Source: Campylobacter mucosalis (GTDB lineage Bacteria; Campylobacterota; Campylobacteria; Campylobacterales; Campylobacteraceae). From it: a stretch of 64,000 nucleotides of DNA. The translations under genes were made by a program, and so were the position numbers. The notes below the pieces were generated by a model, which was not told where the DNA came from, made no database searches, and worked only from the letters and a program-made list of their open reading frames with translations. The stretch spans positions 1,612,001 to 1,676,000 of the forward strand of contig NZ_CP053831.1 in the NCBI RefSeq assembly GCF_013372205.1, in the 5' to 3' direction. This document shows positions 1 to 8,418 of the stretch, piece after piece; the stretch's first letter is position 1; every line of letters starts with the position of its first letter.

Positions 1-128
1 ATAAACGCGTCTTTATCAAGCTCTGCGTTTGGGTTTGTGCCTTGCGCCCTTGAGGCTTTTGCCGCCGCCTTTTGATCGGCTATCTTATCGGCTGTAAATT
101 TTTGAGTAGTATCTGAAACACTTGCCAT
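1..128 (-). CDS. flgD: FlgD, flagellar hook assembly protein (N-terminal part, runs off the window)
   Basis: Only the first 42 or so codons are inside the window; the gene is read leftwards from an ATG at 126-128. The visible N-terminus begins MASVSDTTQK and runs into NPNAELDKDAF, which resembles the FlgD N-terminal motif preceding the conserved 'FLKLLVAQLQNQDP'-type segment. FlgD caps the growing hook and promotes FlgE polymerisation outside the cell. It lies 16 bases downstream of fliK on the same strand, a common pairing in Campylobacter. The identification rests on this short segment plus the neighbour, so it is good but not certain. Confidence 0.75.
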   Translation of the reverse strand, partial: MASVSDTTQKFTADKIADQKAAAKASRAQGTNPNAELDKDAF

Positions 129-144
129 TTTTTCTCCTTTTATT

Positions 145-1566
145 TTATGCGTATCTTGGTATCACCAGCTCTAGCGTAGTGGCTGAAATTTCAGTATCTA
201 GCGAGTCACTTTGAGAGTTGGATAAATTTTTATATAGCCTTTTGCCCTGCTCTTGCTGTTTTTGGTTTTGATCTGAAAAGTTCATCTCAAGCTCGGTAAA
301 TCCCATATTTACAAGGCTGTTTTTAAACTCGGCTTGGTTTTGCAAAAACAAGTTCATAGTGTTTGTATTTGAGTTAAAATTTAGATGTAGGTTGTTGCCA
401 CGATTTATCATCGTCACTTCAACTTCGCCTAAATTTAGCGGATTTAACGCAATATGAACTCTGGTAAATGGAGCCTTATAGTTTGCCACCTGCTCGGCTA
501 AATTCTGTGAAAAGTTTGTTAAGGTTTCTTTAACAACTATGCGGTTTTGTATTTGAGATTGTGCGTTTTTGGCAATATCTCTCACCATAGAATTTAAATC
601 ACTCTCAACACTAACGCCCTCATTTGTAGTTTGCATTGCTTCGCTGCTATCTTTAGCCCTTTCTGGATAGAGTAAATTTTCTAGCGTGACCTTTTTTGGT
701 TGTTTTATCTCTTGGGTTGTAGTTTCTTTTAGCATTGCGTCGGCGTCATCTACCTTTGCGTCATCTAAAGGCATAGTTTGCTCGGTCTCGTTTTTTACGA
801 TCTCTTTTATGACTTCAGGCGTTGGTTGAGCTAAAATTTGCGGTTTTGCCTCGCTATTTTTTGTGATGTTAGTAGGCGCAACTACCTCTTTTAAAAGGTC
901 GTTTAATTTTGGAGTTTTAGGCTCATCTGTTTGGCTTAAGTTTTGCTCTATATCCTTTTTAAAATCACTCATAAGCTTTGGTTGTGGCGGTAAAACTGGC
1001 GTAAAAAACTCATTTTTACCCAAATTTTTAAACATTTCGTTTAAATTTTTGGCGTCCGTTTCGCTAATTGTGATTTTTTCTAAGCCTAAGTCAAATTTCT
1101 TAGCTAAATCTAAAAGCTCACTAACGCTCTTAACCTCGCTAAGCTCTGCTACGTTTTGTGCGTTACTTAAGAAATTTGCTATTTTATCGCTAAAATTTGG
1201 ATATTTACTTATCTGTTCGCCACCATTTAAAATTTCAAGCACTTGCAAAAGTTGCATAAAATTTGCATTTTCATAAAGCTCATTTTTAGTTGTATCATCA
1301 AGCTTTGTAGCGATATCAGAAGCCACTTTGGCGATTGCTTCTTGCTCCGTTTTTGCCAAATTTTCATTTTGCATACTTACGGATTTTGCTATCTGTTTAA
1401 CATCCTTTTCGCTTATGCTCTCGCTCTGTTTAGCACGACTTGCAGCCGCGTTTAATACCATATTTAAAAAATCATCTTTATTCTCTTTTTTTGAGCCAGA
1501 TGACGGCTTTTTAGCAGGTGAGCTAAGCACTTCAAATGCGCTATTTGTCTTATTAAAAGTTTGCAT
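145..1566 (-). CDS. fliK: FliK, flagellar hook-length control protein
   Basis: This 473-residue protein is long, hydrophilic and poorly conserved over its first 330 residues (rich in K, E, N and T). It ends in a compact domain of about 85 residues containing HIALNPLNLGEVEVTM and FLQNQAEFKNSLVNMGF. That is the hallmark of the Flg_hook C-terminal domain, which switches the export gate from hook to filament substrates once the hook is full length. The N-terminal ruler part is expected to vary. A sigma-54-like promoter lies directly upstream (1600-1617), matching RpoN control of hook genes in Campylobacter. flgD follows at once, so the two probably form one transcript. Confidence 0.9.
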   Translation of the reverse strand: MQTFNKTNSAFEVLSSPAKKPSSGSKKENKDDFLNMVLNAAASRAKQSESISEKDVKQIAKSVSMQNENLAKTEQEAIAKVASDIATKLDDTTKNELYENANFMQLLQVLEILNGGEQISKYPNFSDKIANFLSNAQNVAELSEVKSVSELLDLAKKFDLGLEKITISETDAKNLNEMFKNLGKNEFFTPVLPPQPKLMSDFKKDIEQNLSQTDEPKTPKLNDLLKEVVAPTNITKNSEAKPQILAQPTPEVIKEIVKNETEQTMPLDDAKVDDADAMLKETTTQEIKQPKKVTLENLLYPERAKDSSEAMQTTNEGVSVESDLNSMVRDIAKNAQSQIQNRIVVKETLTNFSQNLAEQVANYKAPFTRVHIALNPLNLGEVEVTMINRGNNLHLNFNSNTNTMNLFLQNQAEFKNSLVNMGFTELEMNFSDQNQKQQEQGKRLYKNLSNSQSDSLDTEISATTLELVIPRYA

Positions 1567-1599
1567 TTTTGCCCTTTTTAAATTTAAACTACCGACTTA

Positions 1600-1617
1600 A
1601 AGCAATATTTGTTCCAA
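1600..1617 (-). promoter_or_regulatory. sigma-54 (RpoN) type promoter of fliK
   Basis: On the minus strand the sequence reads TTGGAACAAATATTGCTT. The GG and GC dinucleotides are separated by exactly ten bases, as in the -24/-12 consensus TGGCAC-N5-TTGCW. It sits about 35 bases upstream of the fliK ATG. RpoN control of rod, hook and hook-length genes is established for Campylobacter; assignment of this site is inferred from the match. Confidence 0.7.
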
Positions 1618-1651
1618 AATTGCTCTTAAATTTATGTAAGAAATTTTTAGC

Positions 1652-1657
1652 TATAAT
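1652..1657 (+). promoter_or_regulatory. -10 box of the typA promoter
   Basis: TATAAT preceded by TTTTTAGC lies 30 bases before the typA start, with a purine-rich ribosome site AAGGGA at 1677-1682. No -35 box is evident, which is usual for the housekeeping sigma factor in Campylobacterota. Confidence 0.6.
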
Positions 1658-1687
1658 CTCCCCCTTACTAAAAACAAGGGATAAATT

Positions 1688-3496
1688 TTGGAAAATATAC
1701 GAAATATTGCCGTTATCGCACACGTTGATCACGGAAAGACTACATTAGTTGATGAGCTTTTAAAACAATCAGGCACATTTAACGAACACCAAAGTGTTGG
1801 CGAAAGAGTGATGGATAGCAATGACATTGAGCGTGAGCGTGGCATTACAATCCTTTCAAAAAATACGGCAATTCGCTACAAGGATACAAAGATAAACATT
1901 ATTGACACGCCAGGACACGCCGATTTTGGTGGAGAGGTTGAGCGTGTACTTAAAATGGTTGATGGCGTTTTGCTACTTGTTGATGCACAAGAGGGCGTTA
2001 TGCCTCAAACAAAATTCGTCGTAAAAAAGGCATTAAGTCTGGGACTTCGCCCTATCGTTGTCGTAAATAAGATTGATAAACCAGCAGGTGATCCAGAACG
2101 CGTGATAAATGAAATTTTTGACCTATTTGTCGCACTTGACGCAAGTGATGAACAGCTAGAATTCCCAGTCGTCTATGCAGCTGCCAAAAATGGCTACGCT
2201 AAGCTAAATTTAGAAGATGAAAATGTGAATTTACAGCCACTTTTTGAAACCATTTTAGCCCACGTCCCACGCCCAAGTGGTAGTGATGAAAATCCGCTTC
2301 AACTTCAAGTTTTCACGCTTGATTATGATAACTATGTCGGCAAAATCGGCATTGCTAGAATTTTTAACGGCAAAATTTCAAAAAATCAAAATGTAACCCT
2401 AGCCAAAGCTGATGGCTCAAAAACAACTGGTAGAATTTCAAAACTAATCGGCTTTATGGGACTTGAGCGTGCCGACATAAACGAGGCAGGCACTGGCGAT
2501 ATCGTGGCAATTGCTGGATTTGAGGCACTTGATGTTGGCGATAGCGTGGTAGATCCAAACAACCCTATGCCACTTGATCCGCTTCACATTGAAGAGCCGA
2601 CTTTAAGCGTTGTATTTAGCGTAAATGACGGCCCACTAGCAGGAACTGAGGGCAAACACGTAACTTCAAATAAGATTGATGAACGCCTTGCAAACGAGAT
2701 GAAGACAAATATAGCAATGCGTTATGAAAATATCGGCGAGGGCAAATTTAAAGTAAGTGGCCGTGGGGAGTTACAAATTACGATTCTGGCTGAAAATATG
2801 CGTAGAGAGGGTTATGAGTTTTTACTTGGACGACCTGAGGTTATCGTTAAAGAGATTGACGGCGTTAGATGTGAGCCTTTTGAACTTCTTGTCATTGACG
2901 CACCAGATGATTGCACCGGCACGGTTATTGAAAAACTTGGCAAGAGAAAGGCTGAGATGGTAAGCATGAATCCAACTGGCGACGGACAAACTAGGATTGA
3001 GTTTGAAATCCCTGCACGCGGACTTATCGGATTTAGAAGCCAGTTTTTAACCGACACAAAGGGCGAGGGCGTGATGAACCACAGCTTTTTAGAATTTCGC
3101 CCACTAAGCGGTAGCGTAGAGCACCGCACAAACGGCTCACTTTGCAGTATGGAAAACGGCGTTGCACTTGCTTACTCGCTATTTAACCTGCAAGATCGTG
3201 GCGTGCTGTTTATTGATCCGCAAACAAAGGTCTATGTAGGTATGATTATCGGAGAGCACAGCCGTCCAAACGACCTTGATGTAAATCCTATAAAAGGCAA
3301 AAACTTAACAAACGTCCGTGCTAGTGGAAGTGATGATGCTATTAAACTCGTGCCACCAAGAAAGCTAAATTTAGAAAGAGCGTTAGAGTGGATTGAAGAC
3401 GATGAGCTTGTTGAGGTTACGCCTATAAATATTCGCGTTAGAAAACGCTATCTTGATCCGACGCAACGCAAGAGAATGTCAAAACAAGTCGGTTAA
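1688..3496 (+). CDS. typA: TypA/BipA ribosome-associated GTPase
   Basis: A 602-residue translational GTPase of the usual TypA length. The G domain shows AHVDHGKTT (residues 11-19), DTPGH (73-77) and NKID (127-130). It is followed by the beta-barrel, EF-G-like III and V domains and the TypA-specific C-terminal part ending in the [13 protein letters not shown] motif. TypA binds the 70S ribosome under stress and helps large-subunit assembly. The start is a TTG at 1688: it gives [16 protein letters not shown], the standard N-terminus, and sits behind AAGGGA. The stop codon overlaps the next gene's start by one base (TAATG), implying translational coupling to the DUF5131 gene. Confidence 0.96.
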   Translation: MENIRNIAVIAHVDHGKTTLVDELLKQSGTFNEHQSVGERVMDSNDIERERGITILSKNTAIRYKDTKINIIDTPGHADFGGEVERVLKMVDGVLLLVDAQEGVMPQTKFVVKKALSLGLRPIVVVNKIDKPAGDPERVINEIFDLFVALDASDEQLEFPVVYAAAKNGYAKLNLEDENVNLQPLFETILAHVPRPSGSDENPLQLQVFTLDYDNYVGKIGIARIFNGKISKNQNVTLAKADGSKTTGRISKLIGFMGLERADINEAGTGDIVAIAGFEALDVGDSVVDPNNPMPLDPLHIEEPTLSVVFSVNDGPLAGTEGKHVTSNKIDERLANEMKTNIAMRYENIGEGKFKVSGRGELQITILAENMRREGYEFLLGRPEVIVKEIDGVRCEPFELLVIDAPDDCTGTVIEKLGKRKAEMVSMNPTGDGQTRIEFEIPARGLIGFRSQFLTDTKGEGVMNHSFLEFRPLSGSVEHRTNGSLCSMENGVALAYSLFNLQDRGVLFIDPQTKVYVGMIIGEHSRPNDLDVNPIKGKNLTNVRASGSDDAIKLVPPRKLNLERALEWIEDDELVEVTPINIRVRKRYLDPTQRKRMSKQVG

Positions 3497-4209
3497 TGCA
3501 AAATTTCGCCCGCTCATCTTGGAACCCAAGCATTGGCTGTTCTAAGGTGAGCCCGGGCTGCCTAAACTGCTACGCCCAAAATATCGCAACTTATTTACAA
3601 AAACAAGGTAACGCCACTTATAAAGATGGCTTTTTGTTTAAAATTCTGCCCGAACGCCTAAAAATCCCGTTAAAAACTAAAAAACCAACGCTATTTTTTG
3701 TAAATTCTATGAGTGACATTTTTCACGAAAATATGCCCTTTGATTTTTTAAATGAAATTTTAAAAATCATCGCTAAAACCCCAAATCATCAATATCAAAT
3801 GCTAACAAAACGCCCAAAAATAATGGCTAAATATTTTAAAAACCACCAAATTCCAAAGAATTTATGGCTTGGCGTTACGATTGAGAGTGAGTTTTTTGTT
3901 AGTAGGCTTGAAATACTTAAAAATTTAGACGCATTTGTTAGGTGGATTTCGTTTGAACCGCTACTTTCTAGCGTTAAAGGCATTGATTTAAGTGGTATTA
4001 GCTGGGCTTGTGTTGGCGCTGAGAGTGGTGCTAGAGCTAGAAAAATTAATCCAATTTGGGTGCGTGAAATTTTAAGCCAGTGCCATAAAAGTGGTACGTC
4101 GCTTTATTTTCACGGCTGGGGCGATAGTGGTGTAATTTGCGATGAATTTGACGATTTTAAAGAGTATCCAAAAATTTTCACGCCAAAAACCTCGCTTTTT
4201 GATTTTTAG
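3496..4209 (+). CDS. DUF5131 (phage Gp37/Gp68-like) family protein
   Basis: A 237-residue protein with the N-terminal signature WNPSIGCSKVSPGCLNCYA, which carries three cysteines in a CxxxxxxxCxxC arrangement, followed by FVNSMSDIFHE and WLGVTIES motifs. These define the DUF5131 or Gp37/Gp68 family found in phages and bacteria. The cysteine cluster resembles a radical-SAM-like site, but no function is established. The start ATG overlaps the typA stop by one base, so it is probably translated with typA. It ends six bases from the convergent thyX gene. I know of no functional link between TypA and this family. Confidence 0.8.
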   Translation: MQNFARSSWNPSIGCSKVSPGCLNCYAQNIATYLQKQGNATYKDGFLFKILPERLKIPLKTKKPTLFFVNSMSDIFHENMPFDFLNEILKIIAKTPNHQYQMLTKRPKIMAKYFKNHQIPKNLWLGVTIESEFFVSRLEILKNLDAFVRWISFEPLLSSVKGIDLSGISWACVGAESGARARKINPIWVREILSQCHKSGTSLYFHGWGDSGVICDEFDDFKEYPKIFTPKTSLFDF

Positions 4210-4215
4210 CACAAC

Positions 4216-4848
4216 TTACTCGCTTAATTTTTCATCTTTTATACAATTTTCAAATATAAACTTATGCTCATCTGGCAAGGCGTTATAAAGCTCATTTGCT
4301 AAATTTCTAATCTCCCAAAGAGCTGATTTGTTTGAGCGAAGAGAGAGAAAATTTTGTAAACTTCTAGCATTTATGCTCCACGTAAGCTCGGTCTTGTAGC
4401 ACTCTGGTAAACAAAATTTGACAATATCAAGGCTAGTTGTTGTGGTAGCTAGAATTTCACGCAAATTTTCAAGTGCTTTAATACTTGCATTATCGACAAG
4501 TTCGTTACCTGTAAGTACTATGTATCTACTTGCATTCTCAAAGTCATTTAGCTCAAATTTTGGCTCTTTTTTTAGCTCTTTTAGTGTGTAGCGAGTGGAT
4601 TTTACGCTAAGACTTGCTATCCTGTGACGAGCTAACTCCTGAAGCAAAGCACGAGAGATACCCTGGATATAAAAGTTGTAATACAAATGCTCCAAAGTCG
4701 AAGCGTGTTTAAATTTATTACCAACCCTGTCAATTAGCTCGATGTCCTTTTCGCCGCCATTATCGCCCTTTTCAAAACTCTGCCAACAAGTCCTAATAGC
4801 GTGCGAGCAGATATTTAACGGAGTGTGATTTAAAAGTGTGATTTTCAT
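4216..4848 (-). CDS. thyX: ThyX, FAD-dependent thymidylate synthase
   Basis: A 210-residue protein carrying the ThyX signature RHRxxSxxxxS, seen as RHRIASLSVKS at residues 75-84. The flavin and dUMP pocket region follows further on (NARSLQNFLSLR). ThyX makes dTMP from dUMP using methylene-tetrahydrofolate, NADPH and FAD, and replaces ThyA in Campylobacter and Helicobacter. Length is typical. It is a single gene, convergent with the DUF5131 gene and downstream of the Crp/Fnr-like regulator on the same strand. Confidence 0.95.
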   Translation of the reverse strand: MKITLLNHTPLNICSHAIRTCWQSFEKGDNGGEKDIELIDRVGNKFKHASTLEHLYYNFYIQGISRALLQELARHRIASLSVKSTRYTLKELKKEPKFELNDFENASRYIVLTGNELVDNASIKALENLREILATTTTSLDIVKFCLPECYKTELTWSINARSLQNFLSLRSNKSALWEIRNLANELYNALPDEHKFIFENCIKDEKLSE

Positions 4849-4896
4849 ACTATGCCTTTAAAATTTTAGGTATTTTAGCCTGTTAATGCTTTGAAT

Positions 4897-5529
4897 TTAG
4901 TTAGTGTAGCTCTTTAGCTTTTCAAAATTTACTATTAAAAATTCGTGTGGACTTAACCGCCTTATGATGTCATCTTTGATTAGCTCGTTAAAAATCGTCG
5001 AGGCACTTTGACGCTTAAGCCCTACAAAAGATGAAAGCACCTTAAGAGAAAATGGCAAAAATATGTAATAATAGCCATTTTGCACCAAATCCTGCTCGGT
5101 TGCTAGTTCGATTAAAAAATTTGCGATGCGACCCTTTGCACTCTCAAAGAGTATCGAGCGGATAATCTGCCTTTGAAGTATGATGATATAGATTAGCGAA
5201 TCTGTGAAATTTAGGGCAAAACCCTTATCAGATAAAAGCTTATCCATCTCATCTATGCCGACGCTAAAAACCTCGCTCTCCTCTAAAAACTCAATGGCAC
5301 AGGTATCATCTAGTATGGTTAAATTCTCTTTTTGGATGTTATAAAGTATGAATTCTTCACCATCTTCAAAAAAACAGAGCTTTGCCGAGCCAGTTTTTAA
5401 CAGCACCAGCTTTGGAGTTTGAGTATACAAAACGGCCGATTTTGCAAACAACTCGTGTTTTAGTGACGACTTTTGATCAAGTAGTTTAAGGGCGTTATTT
5501 ACAGGTAGCCCAAGCCTAGAAGTACCCAT
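4897..5529 (-). CDS. Crp/Fnr-family transcriptional regulator
   Basis: A 210-residue protein with an N-terminal cyclic-nucleotide-binding-like beta-roll (about residues 20-115) and a C-terminal winged helix (about 150-205). The latter contains LSSFVGLKRQSASTIFNELI, the recognition-helix region of the Crp family. There is no cluster of N-terminal cysteines, so it is not a classical iron-sulfur FNR. Some Campylobacter relatives bind haem or other ligands, but nothing here settles the effector. It is divergent from fdhF across a 290-bp AT-rich region with palindromes, which suggests it regulates formate metabolism and itself. That target is an inference. Confidence 0.85.
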   Translation of the reverse strand: MGTSRLGLPVNNALKLLDQKSSLKHELFAKSAVLYTQTPKLVLLKTGSAKLCFFEDGEEFILYNIQKENLTILDDTCAIEFLEESEVFSVGIDEMDKLLSDKGFALNFTDSLIYIIILQRQIIRSILFESAKGRIANFLIELATEQDLVQNGYYYIFLPFSLKVLSSFVGLKRQSASTIFNELIKDDIIRRLSPHEFLIVNFEKLKSYTN

Positions 5530-5690
5530 TTTTCCTCTTTAAATTTTCTGCTTTTAGTATAGTAAAATTTAATTATATTTGGCTTAAGAAAACTATGCAA
5601 TTTTATGAAAAATAACGTAAAAAAGCCGTAAATATTATTTATATAATTTTATTTATTAATATTATTAGATATATTTTATATAATAAAAGC

Positions 5691-5702
5691 CCTAAATTTA
5701 GG
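5691..5702. promoter_or_regulatory. Perfect 12-bp palindrome upstream of fdhF
   Basis: CCTAAATTTAGG is a perfect palindrome about 90 bases upstream of the fdhF -10 box, in the divergent region shared with the Crp/Fnr-like gene. It could be an operator half of a larger control region. No binding factor can be assigned from sequence. Confidence 0.35.
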
Positions 5703-5710
5703 ATATTACT

Positions 5711-5729
5711 ATATGCAAAATTTGCATAT
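5711..5729. promoter_or_regulatory. 19-bp palindrome, candidate operator between the Crp/Fnr-like gene and fdhF
   Basis: ATATGCAAA-A-TTTGCATAT is a perfect 9+1+9 inverted repeat. It lies about 60 bases upstream of the fdhF -10 box and close to the start of the divergent regulator gene. It does not match the FNR consensus TTGAT-N4-ATCAA closely. The symmetry suits a dimeric regulator, and the adjacent Crp/Fnr-like protein is the obvious candidate. Confidence 0.4.
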
Positions 5730-5788
5730 TATTAATAATTTCTTAAATATTTTAATTAATTTTAAAAATAAATTTATCTTTTGAGTGT

Positions 5789-5794
5789 TATAAT
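5789..5794 (+). promoter_or_regulatory. -10 box of the fdhF promoter
   Basis: TATAAT, 29 bases upstream of the fdhF ATG, with a strong ribosome site AAGGAGAGGA at 5811-5820. The implied transcript start near 5801 leaves a leader of about 20 bases. Confidence 0.6.
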
Positions 5795-5822
5795 GGGCTA
5801 TATATTTTTAAAGGAGAGGACA

Positions 5823-8063
5823 ATGGAGAGTATCGTAAAAACTACCTGCCCCTATTGTGGGACGGGTTGCGGTATCGATCTTGTCGTTAAAAACGGCAAA
5901 ATCGTAGATGCCAAACCTACAGATAATCATCACGTAAATGATGGGCAACTCTGTTTAAAAGGTATGTTTGGCTGGGAATTTGTAAATTCCAAAAAACGGC
6001 TAACAAAACCACTTATCCGTAAGAAAAACGGTGTTTATGACAAACACGGCGAACTTGTCGAAGTAAGTTTTGAAGAGGCTTACGAATTTGTCGCAGATAA
6101 GTTTAAAACCATAACTCAAAAGTATGGTAGTGACGCCATTATGGGATTTAGCTCGGCTAGATCAAACAACGAAGATAACTATGTCTTTTCAAAATTCTTT
6201 AGGGCATTAGGTAGCAACAACGTAGATCACTGTGCTCGTCTTTGACACGCTCCAACAGTAGCAGGTCTTGCTAACACACTTGGAAACGGAACGATGACAA
6301 ATGATCTTGTTGAGTTTGCAACAGATACAGATGTATTTTTACTAATAGGCACAAACACGAGCGAATGCCATCCGATAATCGCTATGCAAATGCAACGTGG
6401 TCTAGAGCGTGGTGCTAAGATGATAGTAATAGATCCAAAACGCACAGATATGGCAAAAAAGGCGGATTTATATCTTCAAATTCCAATCGGTGCAAATATC
6501 AAAACTCTAAACACTATGATAAACGTCATAATAAATGAAAATTTACAAGATGATGAGTTTATCAAAAACTATACGCAAGGTTATGAGTATGTAAAAGAGG
6601 CCGTTAAAGACTTTACGCCTGAGCGTTTTGAGCGTGAAACTGGAGTTAGTGCAGAGCTTATCACTAATGCTGCAAGAATGTATGCAAAAGCTGGGACTGC
6701 AGCCATTTGCTACACTATGGGAATAACACAATTTACAGACGGAACGTCAAATGTATTCTCTCTTTCAAATTTAGCGTTAATTACTGGAAATTTAGGTAAA
6801 AAAGGTGCTGGAGTAAATCCGCTTCGTGGGCAAAACAACGTTCAAGGCGCCTGTGATATGGGGGCTTTGCCAAATGTCATACCAGCTGGAACGGTAAATA
6901 GTACTTATGCACAAGAACAAGCAAGAAAGGTATGGCACTTTGAGCTAAATCCAAAACCAGGCATAAAACTCACTCAAGCACCAGATAAAATGGATAGCGG
7001 TGAGCTAAAACTGCTATATGTCTTTGGCGAAAATCCAGTAATGAGCGATCCTTGGACGGAGCACTTCGTTCACGCTGTGCATCATCTTGACTGTTTTATC
7101 GTTCAAGATCTATTTTTAACAGAGAGTGCACAAAAAGCAGACGTTGTATTACCTGCTGCTGGTTGGGGAGAAAAGGACGGAACGTTTATCAACACTTCTC
7201 GCCGTGTTCAACGCACCAGAAAAGCTAGTGAACCTGTAAATGGCGTCGAGCCTGACTGGAAAGTGGTGTGCAATATAGCAAACAAAATGGGGCTTGATGG
7301 CTTTAACTTTGGCAACGTAGAGCAAGTTTGGAACGAGCTTAGAGAGCTTATGCCAAAATTCTTTGGCGGTATAAGCTATTACAGACTAGAAAAGCTAGGC
7401 GGTATATCTTGGCCTTGCCCTGACGAGGATCATCCTGGAACGCCTGTACTTTATACGGACAAAAACTCAATGCTAGAGGATAAGAAATTTAGATTTGCAC
7501 CAGTCATTTACGTAGATGATAAGCAAAAACGTGCCGACGCTGAGCATGAATTTAGAGCAAGACTTGGCATACCTGATAGCTATCCAGTAGGCTCTGGCAC
7601 ACTTAGCGAAACGCCTGATGAGGTCTATCCTTGTTTATTTACAACTGGACGAAAAGTATTCCACTATCACACAGGTACTATGACTAGAGAGTGCCCTGCT
7701 CTTGAGTATGGTGCAGGTGTTGAGGGAGCGCTAATAGAGGTAAGTCCAGATATCGCAAGAGAGCGTGAGCTAGAGGAGGGTTGCTATGCCTTGGTTGAGA
7801 ATAAACGTGGCAAAATAGCAGCTAAATTACGTATAAATCCTGACTTAAAAGAGGGTACGATATTTACGACATTCCATTATAGCGAAGCTGACGGCAACGA
7901 ACTTGCAAACGCGTCAGATCCAGATCCGCTATCAGGCATAACTCCGCTTAAGATGACGATAGCAAATATTAGAAAACTAAACGAAGATGAGTTTATAAAA
8001 TTTAGAGAGCAAAACGAGATGAGTATGCACTCTGAAAGACCTTATCTATCCGTTAAACGTTAA
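5823..8063 (+). CDS. fdhF: Formate dehydrogenase, FdhF (FDH-H) type, selenoprotein
   Basis: A molybdopterin-dependent formate dehydrogenase of 746 residues, read through an in-frame TGA at 6243-6245 as selenocysteine (residue 141) in the context HCARL-U-HAPTV, the conserved active site. The N-terminus holds one 4Fe-4S motif, Cys9/12/16/44 (CPYCGTGC...C), followed by Lys47 and by the two molybdopterin-guanine-dinucleotide domains. There is no twin-arginine signal and no fdhB/fdhC partner nearby, so it resembles soluble FDH-H rather than the periplasmic FdhABC of C. jejuni. The start at 5823 follows AAGGAGAGGA; an upstream in-frame ATG at 5793 lacks a ribosome site. Translation needs SelA/B/C/D, which lie outside the window. 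A simple ORF caller splits it at the TGA. Confidence 0.95.
6243..6275 (+). promoter_or_regulatory. Selenocysteine codon and SECIS hairpin in fdhF
   Basis: The TGA at 6243-6245 is followed by a hairpin with stem AGCA/TGCT (6260-6263 with 6269-6272) and apical loop GGTCT. The lower GT/AC pairs carry a bulged A. The loop begins exactly 18 bases after the TGA. From memory the E. coli fdhF SECIS has the same loop sequence and spacing, which is the element SelB recognises. Confidence 0.85.
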
Positions 8064-8096
8064 ATTTTAGAGTCGGGAGGCCGACTCTAAAATTTT
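8062..8096. terminator. Bidirectional intrinsic terminator between fdhF and the small secreted-protein gene
   Basis: A perfect 15-bp stem (8062-8076 with 8081-8095) with GAGG tetraloop: AAATTTTAGAGTCGG pairs with its complement. The A/T-rich outer part gives a U run in both directions. It starts in the fdhF stop codon and contains the stop of the convergent gene, so it can end both transcripts. Confidence 0.85.
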
Positions 8097-8390
8097 AGCT
8101 ACTCCACTTGAGCTTTCGTAGAGTTCTTGCTGTTTTATGCCGTTTTTATCATAGACTTGCAGGTAATACTCTTTTTTAGAATTTACAACTCTTAGCTTTA
8201 AGACTACGATGAAATTTTCGTTAAGCCCTAAAAATTTACTGACATTAGAAGTATTTTTGTTTTTATCTGTAACCACAAAAGAGTATGAGCGAAAGCCACT
8301 AACACTATCAAATTGTTCCGCTCTTAAAAAGTCAAATTCCAAAGCGGATAAAAAGCCAAATGTAAAAAATATCACTAAAATTTTTCTCAT
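8067..8390 (-). CDS. Small secreted protein of unknown function
   Basis: About 107 residues. The start chosen is the ATG at 8390 (MRKILVIFFTFGFLSA), which gives a clean cleavable signal peptide; a TTG-initiated form would be five residues longer. The mature part is a short, mixed beta-type sequence (FDFLRAEQFDSVSGFRSYSF, then FIVVLKLRVVNSKKEYYLQVYD) without cysteines or known motifs. I do not recognise the family. It is the last gene of the leftward block behind the orphan response regulator and is probably co-transcribed with it. It ends inside the shared terminator. Confidence 0.65.
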   Translation of the reverse strand: MRKILVIFFTFGFLSALEFDFLRAEQFDSVSGFRSYSFVVTDKNKNTSNVSKFLGLNENFIVVLKLRVVNSKKEYYLQVYDKNGIKQQELYESSSGVAKILESASRL

Positions 8391-8418
8391 ATCAAATTTC
8401 AGCAAATTTCATACCAAA

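Noticed and set aside
7-128. A separate small gene at the left edge
   Set aside because: It is the beginning of flgD cut by the window edge.
863-1600. Three open frames on the plus strand opposite fliK
   Set aside because: Low-complexity Ser/Phe/Lys translations typical of antisense to AT-rich, Lys-rich coding sequence, overlapping a well-supported fliK gene.
6243-6245. Premature stop splitting fdhF into two genes
   Set aside because: The TGA sits at the conserved active-site selenocysteine with a SECIS hairpin at the right spacing, so the frame is read through.
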